A model generated the notes under the pieces. The model was not told where the DNA came from and did not search any database. It saw nothing but the letters and a program-made list of their open reading frames with translations. A DNA stretch of 64,000 nucleotides. Source: JABCYV01 sp963696025 (GTDB lineage: Bacteria > Acidobacteriota > Terriglobia > Terriglobales > Acidobacteriaceae). The DNA lies in contig CAVOII010000010.1 of assembly GCA_963696025.1 (NCBI GenBank), positions 62,001 to 126,000 on the forward strand, given 5' to 3'. Below are positions 33,079-42,189 of the stretch, one piece after another. Position numbers and translations under genes: made by a program. Every line of letters starts with the position of its first letter. Position 1 is the first letter of the stretch.

Positions 33079-36000
33079 TCACCAGGTGAAGCGTGCCGCT
33101 AACTGTAACTGTCGTGGGTTGAACACTGCGCTCGGCGTTCCGTAGAGCGGATTGGGTGAACCCTCTCTGAAGAGCTGCGTTGCACCCGCGCAACCTGGAG
33201 CGCCCGGGTCTGATGGACAGAAGTCGGCCGCTCCATAGCTGGTATTGAAGTAGTGTACGTTTACTGTGTTCATGAGGTTGAACGCTTCAATCAGAAGTCC
33301 GAGCTTCAACTTCTCGCGAATAGAGAATGAGCGTTCCAGCCGCATGTCGACCGTCTGCAGTGAACCGCCCTTGAAAGTGTTACGGGGCTCCCCGCCCACT
33401 CGATCATTGTTTCCGAATACGTCACCGTTAACGTCAAAGCCAGCGTACTTGGTGAAGTATTGAGGAGATTGCAGGGTCACGATCGTACTAAACGTAAAGT
33501 CGCGCAGAAACATATTCCAGCTTGCTGGACTGGAAAATATGGCATTGCCAACAAAACGATTCCGGGCATCATCCGCCGAGCTTGCCCGCTCCGCTCGGAA
33601 GTTACCGTTGTTACTGTCTTGCGGAATCAGCACGAAGCTGGGATTGGGCCCGTCATCGATAGAGTGGGAGTAGGTATAGCTGATTGCGAAAGAGAAATTG
33701 TGCGTAAGTCGTTTGTTCATGTTTATCAGCAGCCCGTCATACACGGAGTCCCACTTCGAAGTCGCCTCGAAGAACACGCTATATTGCGGATCGCGGAAAC
33801 CTGGGACGCCATTCACATGAGGTACGCCTGGAATGATCATTTGCGAAGGATAAGGCGTGCAATTCGGGGGCGTGATCGGCTTCCCTCCGGGATTGAGTAA
33901 CGATGCGAAATCGAAATAAACGTTCTTACAGCTGGTACTTCCATTTGAATTGTGCACCAGGACGCTGCCACTCGGATCAGGCTGGTTCACATTGTAGAAG
34001 CTGCCCAGGTGAACGCCGCGCAAGTGGACGCCAGAAATGCTTAATACCGTATCTTTGAAAGGTTGGAATTCCAGAGAGGCGCTGGCCTGAATCCCATACG
34101 GATTTTGACTGTTTTGGTTGAAGCGCACGATAGTTGCATCTTGCAGGAAACCTGCCTTGTCCAGTGTGCACCCGGGGAAAAGTAGGGTACAAGGGGTCCC
34201 GTTCGGGTAAGTTCCATTCGTTAGCAGAGCGTTTAAAGCAAGGAAGTTAATACCTGGAGAGCTGGCGTAGCTGAAAAGACCAGTGTTGGCGTTCAGTCCG
34301 TTCTCGAATGGACGATTCGGGTACTTTGAGACACCCCCGCAAGAGGGCTGCTGGCACATCAGCAAGGGCGAGGGAATGATTCCGTGGAACAACCCAAAGC
34401 CCGCACGGAACACGGCGTTGTGCGACGTCCCCAAGTCGTAGGCCAATCCAACCCGCGGGTCGAAATTCTTCCACTGTGAGTTGAGCACGCCCGACGGCCA
34501 GGTCTCGAACTCCCAGCGCACACCTGCATTCAGAGTTAGTCGTTGGGAAGCGCGCCACTTGTCCTGAATGTAGAGGCCATTGTAGGTATGGTCTAGAGTC
34601 GCAGAAGCTTGATTGCGGATGGATTGCGATATGGCACCGCCGTGATAGACCGCGGTTCCCCCCTGCAGTGAGGTTTCTGTGAATGGCGGGTTCGTGGTTG
34701 TGCTGAAGCGCTCAAAGAAAACTACGAATGGGTCTGGGCAAGGTGCGGTGGGGCAAAAAAAAGGTCCCGCCGCACCGTCGGTACCGAGAAAAGCGGCAAG
34801 GTTTGAGAAGTCAGCCTCAAACGGATAGAACAGCGGAAAGGATTCGTAGGTAGATACACGATCGAAGTTGCCGCCAAAACTGAAGGTATGGTTCGACACA
34901 TTGTGCGAAACATTGTCGACCAGTTCGTAACGTCCCTCGCGGTAGATATCGGGGTTTCCTCGATTTACGCCGACTGCAAAGGTGTTCGCTACCTCCAGGT
35001 GTGGCTGAGTAGAAACGACGGGAAAATCAAACGTGCGATGCGCATATTGCATTCGCAGGTCGTTGATCCAGGAGGGAGAAAACGTGGTGGTCAGACCGCC
35101 AGCCAGCGACTGGTCGCGAATATAGTTGTTCTTGAACGCCGAGGGAAGGTCGAATCCATTGTTGAGAGGCGACTGATTGGTCAAACGATCGTCGTTGACG
35201 AAATACCGCACATACAAGTAGTTTCGGCTATTTAAATTTTCGTCCAGCCGAATGAAACCGTTGTCGGTATTTCCATCTCGCAGGACAAATAGGTTTTCGG
35301 CGGGCAGCCCGTAGAACTGCGTCTTAACCTGATTAATGGCGGCGATATTGTTGAGGACTGCGGAATTGTAAGTCGGCGATTCGGCGCGCCTCTGGCCTTC
35401 GTAGTTGGCGAAAATAAATGTCTTATCTTTCTTGACTGGCCCGCCCAACGAGCCTCCAAATTGGTTTTGCCGAAGTATGTTAAAGCCCGGCGCCGAGAGG
35501 ATGCTCTTGGCGTCCATAGCGTTATTCCGAAAATACTCGTAGACCGAACCATGCCAATTGTTGGTGCCACTCTTGGTGATAATGTTCACGATTCCTGCCG
35601 TGGCGCGGCCAAACTCCGTGGTGTAGTCGGTATTGATCACGCGAAATTCCTGAATCGCTTCTTGCGGCGGCGTTCCCCGCTGGATACCAGAGGCGGTCGA
35701 GATGTCGTCAGCGCCGTCTACCGCGATGAAATTGAAATGGATGTTCTGGCCCGCAAAAGAGAGCTTAGTCACTGGCTCTACGATGACATCCGTGCTGCCC
35801 GAGGTTGTGTCTCCGATGGTGACGCCCGGCGCCAAAAGCGCGAAGTCGATGAACTCCCGCCCATTCACCGGCAGGTTCTCAATCTTATTTTCGTCGATCA
35901 CTGAGCTGATCATGGTCCGAGTTGGCTCCGCTACCTCGCCAACATCTTGCACTGTGACCTCTGCCAACACTTGCCCGGGTGAGAGGTTGAAGTCCAGATT

Positions 36001-36342
36001 CCCGGTCGCTCCAATGTCGAGATGGACCTTCTTGGCGGACTGCTGAAATCCGTTTTTTTGTGCCGTGACGGTGTAGTCTCCGACGGGAAGCGAAGGAAGT
36101 TGATAGTCGCCAGTCACGGTCGCCGTTGTGGATCGCGAGAAACCAGTGTCGGCGTTGAGCGCGCTAACCGTGGCTTGCGAGATTGCTGCCCCGGTCGTGT
36201 CGTAGACGCGCCCCTGAATCGTTACTGTTACTACCTGGCCGCACACCGGCCAAACCGCAAAAGCCGCGATCATCAGATACAGAGCGAAATTCAAGCTGCG
36301 AAAACCGCTGCTCACGACTCGGTTTGTAACTTTGGGCTCCAT
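33079..36342 (-). CDS. TonB-dependent receptor, Oar-like, with N-terminal carboxypeptidase-regulatory domain
   Basis: 1087 residues from the ATG at 36342 with a perfect AAGGAGG; an upstream in-frame start lacks it. A signal peptide is followed by a CarboxypepD_reg-like beta-sandwich (TIQGRVYDTTGAAISQATV, about residues 40-130), a plug domain (LPVNGREFIDFALLAPGV) and a large outer-membrane barrel ending in QLQLAARFTW. This is the form greatly expanded in Acidobacteriota. It would import a bulky or scarce substrate with TonB energy. Being first after the regulator and ahead of the catabolic genes, it probably takes up the pathway's substrate (inference). Confidence 0.92.
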   Translation of the reverse strand: MEPKVTNRVVSSGFRSLNFALYLMIAAFAVWPVCGQVVTVTIQGRVYDTTGAAISQATVSALNADTGFSRSTTATVTGDYQLPSLPVGDYTVTAQKNGFQQSAKKVHLDIGATGNLDFNLSPGQVLAEVTVQDVGEVAEPTRTMISSVIDENKIENLPVNGREFIDFALLAPGVTIGDTTSGSTDVIVEPVTKLSFAGQNIHFNFIAVDGADDISTASGIQRGTPPQEAIQEFRVINTDYTTEFGRATAGIVNIITKSGTNNWHGSVYEYFRNNAMDAKSILSAPGFNILRQNQFGGSLGGPVKKDKTFIFANYEGQRRAESPTYNSAVLNNIAAINQVKTQFYGLPAENLFVLRDGNTDNGFIRLDENLNSRNYLYVRYFVNDDRLTNQSPLNNGFDLPSAFKNNYIRDQSLAGGLTTTFSPSWINDLRMQYAHRTFDFPVVSTQPHLEVANTFAVGVNRGNPDIYREGRYELVDNVSHNVSNHTFSFGGNFDRVSTYESFPLFYPFEADFSNLAAFLGTDGAAGPFFCPTAPCPDPFVVFFERFSTTTNPPFTETSLQGGTAVYHGGAISQSIRNQASATLDHTYNGLYIQDKWRASQRLTLNAGVRWEFETWPSGVLNSQWKNFDPRVGLAYDLGTSHNAVFRAGFGLFHGIIPSPLLMCQQPSCGGVSKYPNRPFENGLNANTGLFSYASSPGINFLALNALLTNGTYPNGTPCTLLFPGCTLDKAGFLQDATIVRFNQNSQNPYGIQASASLEFQPFKDTVLSISGVHLRGVHLGSFYNVNQPDPSGSVLVHNSNGSTSCKNVYFDFASLLNPGGKPITPPNCTPYPSQMIIPGVPHVNGVPGFRDPQYSVFFEATSKWDSVYDGLLINMNKRLTHNFSFAISYTYSHSIDDGPNPSFVLIPQDSNNGNFRAERASSADDARNRFVGNAIFSSPASWNMFLRDFTFSTIVTLQSPQYFTKYAGFDVNGDVFGNNDRVGGEPRNTFKGGSLQTVDMRLERSFSIREKLKLGLLIEAFNLMNTVNVHYFNTSYGAADFCPSDPGAPGCAGATQLFREGSPNPLYGTPSAVFNPRQLQLAARFTW

Positions 36343-36387
36343 CGTCGCCTCCTTGGTGCCGGCTCCCGTCGCCAACACCGCGCTCTC

Positions 36388-37059
36388 TTACGTTTTTCGT
36401 TTTGAGATCTCCGTCATTACCTTGCTGAGCCGGAATTCGGAATCATCCAGATGCCGGGCCAGGACCGTGGCGCACTGTTTGAGTTTTCCAGCCGCCACCA
36501 ACTGGCAAATTTTGCGATGCACCGGCACTAGCCCTCCTGGATCGTCGTGACGGCGGTCCACCAGTACCATCCCCATGCGCAGCTCTCCAATTACCCTCTG
36601 ATAAAACAATTCCAGGCGCCGGTTATGGAGAAATCGGATGAGCAGGCTGTGAAACTGCAGGTCGAACTCTACGGCCCGCACCCAGTCCCGGCGGCGCACC
36701 GCCCCTTCGTAGCCCTCCAGGGCATTCTGCAGCTCCGGAAGGACGTCGGTGTGGTTCGACCTGGCCGCGAGTACAGCGGGGATTTCCAACATCCGCCGCA
36801 GTTGGTAGATTTCTTGAACGTCTTTCAGGGAGAGCTGCGAGACCGCCACCCCGCGGTGAATGCTGCGTTTAAGCAAGCCTTCGAGGGACAGAATGCGGGT
36901 TGCCTCGCGCATCGTATTCCGAGACACCCCCAACGATGCGCTAAGCGGCACCTCTTGCAGCGGAGTTCCGGGACGCAATTCGCCGTTAAGAATCCTCTGC
37001 CGCAGTATCGACGCCACCTGATCGGCGACGCTGACTCGGTGGATATGCGAGTGCTCCAT
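36388..37059 (-). CDS. GntR-family transcriptional regulator (FCD/FadR subfamily)
   Basis: 223 residues from the ATG at 37059 (a GTG at 37065 is possible). An N-terminal winged helix (VADQVASILRQRILNGELRP, then SLGVSRNTMREATRIL) and a C-terminal all-helical FCD ligand domain with metal-type residues (EFDLQFHSLLIRF, VHRKICQLVAAG, ARHLDDSE). FCD regulators usually sense a metal-bound carboxylic acid from the pathway they control. It lies 45 bases upstream of the TonB receptor in the same direction. An inverted repeat 72-86 bases upstream of its start is a likely self-binding site. Confidence 0.92.
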   Translation of the reverse strand: MEHSHIHRVSVADQVASILRQRILNGELRPGTPLQEVPLSASLGVSRNTMREATRILSLEGLLKRSIHRGVAVSQLSLKDVQEIYQLRRMLEIPAVLAARSNHTDVLPELQNALEGYEGAVRRRDWVRAVEFDLQFHSLLIRFLHNRRLELFYQRVIGELRMGMVLVDRRHDDPGGLVPVHRKICQLVAAGKLKQCATVLARHLDDSEFRLSKVMTEISKRKT

Positions 37060-37099
37060 AGCCACGCTTCAAAGGGACGGCCTGAGCGGAATGCGCGAC

Positions 37100-37128
37100 A
37101 TCTTGCGCTCACTGGTTCAATAAGTCAA
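37100..37128 (-). promoter_or_regulatory. Candidate promoter of the GntR-led catabolic operon
   Basis: On the minus strand TTGACT (37128-37123, 5 of 6) and CAAGAT (37105-37100, 3 of 6) are 17 bases apart, about 41 bases before the gntR ATG. The -10 match is weak. A half-site GTTCAA (37115-37120) lies in the spacer. Confidence 0.4.
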
Positions 37129-37130
37129 GT

Positions 37131-37145
37131 GTTGAACAATTCAAC
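37131..37145. promoter_or_regulatory. Candidate GntR operator (perfect inverted repeat)
   Basis: GTTGAA-CAA-TTCAAC is perfectly symmetric and abuts the predicted -35 of the leftward operon; a third half-site GTTCAA is at 37115-37120. It lies in the 269-base region dividing the leftward catabolic operon and the rightward F420 operon, so one regulator could govern both. The assignment to GntR is inferred from position. Confidence 0.5.
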
Positions 37146-37328
37146 CGCTGCGGAAAAATCCGGATCGTATCAGGCGGCGCAGGGGTCATGTGGGCGTAGT
37201 GCGATTCGCTGCCTACCATCGCCCGGAAGCTGCAGCTCAAATGCATTCTCATGTATGATTCCCGTGTTTGGTGTTGCTCTTGAAGTAAAGCGACTGAACA
37301 CTAAACGTTTGTTGAGCCTTTGAAATCT

Positions 37329-38543
37329 ATGCAGGAGACCGTGGCAATCGAATATCCCACTTGGATGGAGTCACGACAATCCGGTCCGTTATTGGACAAG
37401 CTACGCTCCCGCTTGCCTCTCACCCGCGCGCTGGCGTGCCAACTGATCCGCCTCAGCGATGACGAGCTCCCCGCGCTTCTAGCAGCTGCCGTCGAAGCAA
37501 AACAGCGCTTCAGGCCTGGCGTCGTCACCTATTCCCGCAAGGTCTTCATTCCTCTCACCAACCTCTGCCGCGACTATTGCGGTTATTGCATCTTTCGCCG
37601 GAATCCTGGTGACGCAGGCGCGCACACTATGACTCCCGACGCAGTGCTGGAGGTGGCCCGCGCCGCTGAAAAGATGGGTTGTACCGAAGCCCTTTTCAGC
37701 TTGGGCGACAAACCCGAGCTCGCGTTCCCCGAGATGCGCGAAACTCTCCGTCGCTTGGGATACCGCTCGACCCTGCATTATCTTGAGACGATGTGCGAAT
37801 TGGTATTGCGGGAAACGACCCTACTCCCGCACCCCAATCCCGGCCTGATGAGTGCCGAATGGATCCGCCGCCTGGCTGCTGTTTCGCCGAGCATGGGGTT
37901 GATGCTCGAGACCACCAGCGACGCTTTGCTGGGGCCCGGGGCTGCCCATGACAACGCACCCGACAAGGTTCCCGGCAAGCGGCTGCGCACCATCGAAGAA
38001 GCAGGCAAACAGAATGTACCCTTCACTACTGGGTTGCTGTTCGGAATCGGCGAGACTCCCGAGGAGCGCGTGGACACGCTGCTCGCCGTTCGCGAGCTTC
38101 ACCAGCGCTACGGACATATCCAGGAGGTCATCGTCCAGAATTTCCGCGCCAAGGCCGGCATTCCGATGCAAAACTGGCCCGAGCCCACCCAAGGAGAGAT
38201 ACTGCGGACCGTGGCGGTTGCGAGATTGCTGCTGCCTGACGTCAATATTCAAGCTCCGCCCAACCTCTCCGCCCCGCACTATGAAGACCTTCTCGACGCC
38301 GGAATTAACGACTGGGGAGGGATTTCACCCCTGACGCCCGATTTCATCAATCCCGAGAAACCGTGGCCGCATCTGGAGCAACTGCAATTACGAACCGAAG
38401 CCAAAGGATATAGCTTGCGGCCGCGGCTTCCGGTTTATCCTGAGTTCCTGCCTGGCGTAATCGCGCGCCCCGGCCTCCTGGCGAAGAAAGTCAGGGCTGC
38501 CGCGGATCGAGAAGGCTACGCTTGGAGGGCTACAGCGGCATGA
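37329..38543 (+). CDS. cofG: 7,8-didemethyl-8-hydroxy-5-deazariboflavin synthase, CofG subunit
   Basis: 404 residues from the ATG at 37329 (TTG at 37320 also in frame). A radical-SAM enzyme with the cluster motif CRDYCGYC preceded by RKVFIPLTNL. Further family blocks are ALFSLGDKPE, LHYLETMCELVL and LLFGIGETPEERVDTLL. With CofH it makes the deazaflavin FO from tyrosine and a flavin precursor. CofG and CofH are separate genes here, unlike the fused FbiC of actinobacteria. It leads the F420 operon and overlaps cofD (ATGA). Confidence 0.95.
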   Translation: MQETVAIEYPTWMESRQSGPLLDKLRSRLPLTRALACQLIRLSDDELPALLAAAVEAKQRFRPGVVTYSRKVFIPLTNLCRDYCGYCIFRRNPGDAGAHTMTPDAVLEVARAAEKMGCTEALFSLGDKPELAFPEMRETLRRLGYRSTLHYLETMCELVLRETTLLPHPNPGLMSAEWIRRLAAVSPSMGLMLETTSDALLGPGAAHDNAPDKVPGKRLRTIEEAGKQNVPFTTGLLFGIGETPEERVDTLLAVRELHQRYGHIQEVIVQNFRAKAGIPMQNWPEPTQGEILRTVAVARLLLPDVNIQAPPNLSAPHYEDLLDAGINDWGGISPLTPDFINPEKPWPHLEQLQLRTEAKGYSLRPRLPVYPEFLPGVIARPGLLAKKVRAAADREGYAWRATAA

Positions 38544-39499
38544 TTGTCGTGCTCACGGGCGGGACGGGAGGCGCCAAGTTCGTCGACGGACTTCGCCAGG
38601 TGGTCTCCGCCAAGGAACTCACCATCATCGTCAACACCGGAGATGATCTCGAATGGTGGGGTTTATACGTTTCTCCCGATCTTGATTCGATCACATACGT
38701 TCTGGCAGGTCTGCTCAGTAAAGAGCGCGGCTGGGGCGTGAAGGGCGATACCTTCTTTTGCCTGCAGGCCATGGGGGAACTGGGGGAGCCGATCTGGTTC
38801 CACACCGGCGACCGTGACCTCGCGGTCCACCTTCTTCGTTCGAAACTGCTGACGCAGGGTAAGACGCTCACGGACGTGACCGCGGAAATTGCGGCGAAAA
38901 TGGGTGTGCAGGCTCGTATTCTCCCCATGAGCGATTCTCGAGTGGAAACCCGGGTGGGTACGCCGGTGGGCGAGCTCAGCTTCGAAGAATATTTTGTGCA
39001 ACGCTGGTATCAGGATCCGGTGAATTCGGTGCGTTTTGCCGGGGCCGCAGATGCTGAGCCAGCTCCCGGCGTAATCGACGCCATCATGTCGGCAAGTGTT
39101 GTGTTGCTGGCGCCAAGCAACCCTGTTACCAGCATCGGTCCTATTCTCGCCGTGCCTGGTGTCACGGATGCGTTGAAACAAACTCGAGCGCCGGTGGCTG
39201 CGATTAGTCCAATCGTGGGCGGAGCGGCAGTTTCCGGACCAGCCGGCATCTTGATGGCTTCGCAGCGTCTGCCGGTTTCTGTCGCGGGTGTGGCACAGGC
39301 CTACCGGGAATTGCTAGATATCTTGATCGTCGACAGCCGTGATGCCCAGGCCGCGGAGGAGTTACGGCAGTCGGGGTTGCGTGTCCACTGCGCCAACACC
39401 ATCATGAATACGCCAGACGAGAAGGCTGCGCTGGCTCGCCAGGTGCTCTCGTTGATTTCCACCGAAAACGCGGCTCGCGCGGGCTGGGACGCGTCATGA
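38540..39499 (+). CDS. cofD: 2-phospho-L-lactate transferase CofD
   Basis: 319 residues from the ATG at 38540 overlapping the cofG stop. The family's opening nucleotide motif MIVVLTGGTGGAKFVDGL, NTGDDLEWWGLYVSPDLDS, and a later ILAVPGVTDALKQT with SPIVGG. CofD/FbiA joins the activated three-carbon unit (lactyl- or enolpyruvyl-diphospho-guanosine) to FO, giving F420-0 or its dehydro form. Its stop overlaps the cofC ATG. Nothing is odd about its length. Confidence 0.95.
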   Translation: MIVVLTGGTGGAKFVDGLRQVVSAKELTIIVNTGDDLEWWGLYVSPDLDSITYVLAGLLSKERGWGVKGDTFFCLQAMGELGEPIWFHTGDRDLAVHLLRSKLLTQGKTLTDVTAEIAAKMGVQARILPMSDSRVETRVGTPVGELSFEEYFVQRWYQDPVNSVRFAGAADAEPAPGVIDAIMSASVVLLAPSNPVTSIGPILAVPGVTDALKQTRAPVAAISPIVGGAAVSGPAGILMASQRLPVSVAGVAQAYRELLDILIVDSRDAQAAEELRQSGLRVHCANTIMNTPDEKAALARQVLSLISTENAARAGWDAS

Positions 39500-40164
39500 T
39501 CCTCGTCCCGGTCAAGAATCTTGCCAATGCCAAGCAGCGCCTCGCCTCCGTTGCCGATCAGTTCGCTCGCGCCGAACTGGCGCAAGCTATGCTGTTCGAC
39601 GTGCTTGACACTCTGGCGACATGCGTAGATCACGACGAGGTTAGCGTAGTCACGAGCGACTCCTTCGCCGTCCGACTGGCACAACATTTCCATTTTGCCG
39701 TCATTGCCGACGATGCCAACCGCAGTGAGACCGATGCCATTGAGATGGCGACTCAGATCTGTCAATCACGCGGGGTGGGGAGCACTCTTGTAATCCCTGG
39801 GGACATTCCGCTGATCCGGGCTTGGGAAGTGGAGAAGATTTTCGAGGCCGCGCCCCCGGAGGGAACCGTACTCGCGCCCGCCGCCGATGGACGGGGAACG
39901 AATGCCATCTGGCGCCGCCCCGCCGGACTCTTTCCGCTCCGGTTCGGCAACGACAGCTTTAAGCCGCATTTGGCCGCTGCCCGGGCGACGCAAAAACCCT
40001 GCGTCGTCCTCTCGCTGCCGGGTATCGCGCTGGACGTCGATAATCCGTCCCACCTCGCGCAACTCGCAGCAGCACCGGGCGAAACTCGCGCTCAACATTT
40101 GATCCGTCATTGGGACCTGGCCAGTCTTCCTCAAACTAGTCTTCCGCTGGCAGCGAATGAGTAA
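39496..40164 (+). CDS. cofC: 2-phospho-L-lactate (or PEP) guanylyltransferase CofC
   Basis: 222 residues, ATG overlapping the cofD stop. MobA-like nucleotidyltransferase fold: ILVPVKNLANAKQRLASV (usual PVK...KSRL form), FAVIADDANRSETDAIEMA and VIPGDIPLI. It activates 2-phospholactate, phosphoenolpyruvate or 3-phosphoglycerate with GTP for CofD. Which three-carbon acid is used cannot be read from the sequence with confidence. It is followed directly by cofE with no gap. Confidence 0.93.
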   Translation: MILVPVKNLANAKQRLASVADQFARAELAQAMLFDVLDTLATCVDHDEVSVVTSDSFAVRLAQHFHFAVIADDANRSETDAIEMATQICQSRGVGSTLVIPGDIPLIRAWEVEKIFEAAPPEGTVLAPAADGRGTNAIWRRPAGLFPLRFGNDSFKPHLAAARATQKPCVVLSLPGIALDVDNPSHLAQLAAAPGETRAQHLIRHWDLASLPQTSLPLAANE

Positions 40165-40935
40165 ATGACCCAGGTGGAACACCCTCGGGAGCTGCGGATT
40201 ATTCCTATTTCTCTCCCGGATGAGATACGCAGTGGTGACGTGTTGTCAGAAAAACTTCTTCGCGCTCTAAGGCATCAAAAACTTGCACCCAGAAAAGGAG
40301 ACGTCCTGGTCGTGAAGCACAAGATCGTCTCGAAAGCTGAGGGGCAGCTGGTGGCTTTGGATAAGATCAAACCGTCCACCGCTTCGCGTGCGTGGGCGCG
40401 ACGTTATGATCTCGATGCAGGGGTGACGGAAGTGGCTCTCTCGCAAAGCCGGCGTGTGGTTCGCCGCAAGCGCGGCGTGCTTATTACCGAGACCCGCCAC
40501 GGACTGATCTGCGCTAACAGCGGAGTAGATGTTTCCAACGTAGATGGCGGACGCCACGCGCTCCTGCTGCCCGAAAATCCTGACCGCTCCGCGGCTAACC
40601 TCCATCGCGCGCTGAAAAAACGACTGAAACTTTCAGTTCCCGTCATCATCACTGATAGTTTCGGCCGGCCCTGGCGCGAAGGGCTGACAGAGGTAGCGAT
40701 CGGCATCGCCGGTATGAAGCCGCTGGAGAACTACCGAATGCGCCGCGATCCCCACGGTTATCATTTGCGCGTTAGCATTGAGGCCGTTGCTGACGAGTTG
40801 GCTTGTGCTGCGGGCCTGGTCTGCGGCAAGCTAGCTCGCACGCCAGCGTGTATTATTCGAGGTTTCAAGTATCGGCCTGGACGAGGCACAGCTCACGAGT
40901 TGATTCGTCCCGCCGCCAATGACCTGTTTCGTTGA
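40165..40935 (+). CDS. cofE: F420-0:gamma-glutamyl ligase CofE
   Basis: 256 residues. CofE family blocks are LAPRKGDVLVVKHKIVSKAEG, ICANSGVDVSNVDGG and ITDSFGRPWREGLTEVAIG. It adds the gamma-linked glutamate tail to F420-0 with GTP. It is a single-domain CofE, without the C-terminal nitroreductase-like domain that FbiB has in actinobacteria. A separate dehydro-F420 reductase would therefore be needed if PEP is the precursor, and none is visible here. The next gene, cofH, follows 21 bases after. Confidence 0.95.
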   Translation: MTQVEHPRELRIIPISLPDEIRSGDVLSEKLLRALRHQKLAPRKGDVLVVKHKIVSKAEGQLVALDKIKPSTASRAWARRYDLDAGVTEVALSQSRRVVRRKRGVLITETRHGLICANSGVDVSNVDGGRHALLLPENPDRSAANLHRALKKRLKLSVPVIITDSFGRPWREGLTEVAIGIAGMKPLENYRMRRDPHGYHLRVSIEAVADELACAAGLVCGKLARTPACIIRGFKYRPGRGTAHELIRPAANDLFR

Positions 40936-40956
40936 AAAATTGGTTGAGGAGCGTTT

Positions 40957-42189
40957 GTGATTCGTGCCTTGACAAATTCGGAACTGGAAAACTTTCCCTC
41001 TCTCGAGTGGTCTGAGATCGCGTCTCGCATGACCCCAGGGTTGCACGCGGCGCTCGATGCAGTATTAGAATCTCAGGACGGCGGCGTGCTTTCGCCCCAA
41101 CAGCGCCAACTGCTGGCCAATGCGGAGGGCGGCGATCTTCTCGGCCTGCTGGTTGCCGCAGACACTCTGCGCCGTGATCTGGTGGGGAACCTGGTTACCT
41201 ACGTGGTCAATCGCAATATCAACTTTACTAATATCTGTTTTGTTGGCTGCAAGTTTTGCGCCTTCAGCCGAGGCCCGCGCGAATCCGACACGTACTTCCA
41301 TAGCCCCGAGCAAGTTGGACAGAAAGCCCTCGAAGCCTGGAAGCTTGGCGCGACCGAAGTCTGCATTCAGGGCGGGTTGCCTCACGATTTGCCCGCTTTC
41401 TATTACCGCGATATTTTGCGCGCCGTTAAAAGGGTCACTCCCCGGATGCACATTCACGCTTTTTCCCCCATGGAAATGGTTTACGGCGTCGAATTGACGG
41501 GGATGCCGCTGAAAGATTACTTGTGCATGTTGCGCGACAACGGCCTCGATACTCTTCCAGGAACCGCCGCTGAAATTCTCGACGACGACGTACGTGAGGT
41601 TCTTTCGCGCAATAAGCTCTCGACTGAACAATGGAAGCAGGTGATCCGCACGGCACACCGCTGTGGCATCCGCAGCACGTCGACGCTTATGTACGGACAC
41701 GTGGAAACGCCTACCCACTGGGTCAATCAGTTAATGCTCCTCCGTGAAATCCAGCACGAAACCGGTGGATTCACTGAGTTCGTACCGCTTGGATTCGTGC
41801 ATCAGAACACACTATTATTCCACCAGGGGATTTCGCGTCCCGGTCCCACTCTCGCCGAGCATCTTAAGATCCACGCTCTCGCGAGAGTACTGCTCGCGGG
41901 CTCAATTAACAACATCCAGGTTTCGTGGGTGAAGTTGAATCGACGCTTGTCTCAACTTTGTCTGCACGCAGGTGCAAACGATTACGGCGGAACGTTGATG
42001 GAAGAAAATATTTCGCGCGAAGCTGGCGCCACTGCTGGGCAATATACAAGTCCGGAGGAATTTCAGTCACTGATCTTCGAAATTGGCCGCATTCCCGCTG
42101 AACGCAACACCACGTACACCCGCATCAACCTCAAGCTGCAACCCGAGCAGTTGACCTTTGAGCAGGTCCACGAGCCGGAGTTCGCTTAA
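40957..42189 (+). CDS. cofH: FO synthase subunit CofH
   Basis: 410 residues, GTG start at 40957 with GAGGAG upstream. A radical-SAM protein with CFVGCKFCAFSR, preceded by TYVVNRNINFTNI, and family blocks EVCIQGGLPHDLPAFYY and HIHAFSPMEMVYG. With CofG it forms FO, and it is expected to catalyse the tyrosine-side radical step. It resembles MqnE/MqnC futalosine enzymes but its setting with cofG-D-C-E settles the call. Its TAA is followed at once by the GTG of the next gene. Confidence 0.94.
   Translation: MIRALTNSELENFPSLEWSEIASRMTPGLHAALDAVLESQDGGVLSPQQRQLLANAEGGDLLGLLVAADTLRRDLVGNLVTYVVNRNINFTNICFVGCKFCAFSRGPRESDTYFHSPEQVGQKALEAWKLGATEVCIQGGLPHDLPAFYYRDILRAVKRVTPRMHIHAFSPMEMVYGVELTGMPLKDYLCMLRDNGLDTLPGTAAEILDDDVREVLSRNKLSTEQWKQVIRTAHRCGIRSTSTLMYGHVETPTHWVNQLMLLREIQHETGGFTEFVPLGFVHQNTLLFHQGISRPGPTLAEHLKIHALARVLLAGSINNIQVSWVKLNRRLSQLCLHAGANDYGGTLMEENISREAGATAGQYTSPEEFQSLIFEIGRIPAERNTTYTRINLKLQPEQLTFEQVHEPEFA

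Noticed and set aside
37329..42189. A broken fbiC (fused FO synthase) split by mutation
   Set aside because: cofG and cofH are each full length with their own starts and ribosome sites, with three cof genes between them. Separate subunits are the usual form outside actinobacteria.
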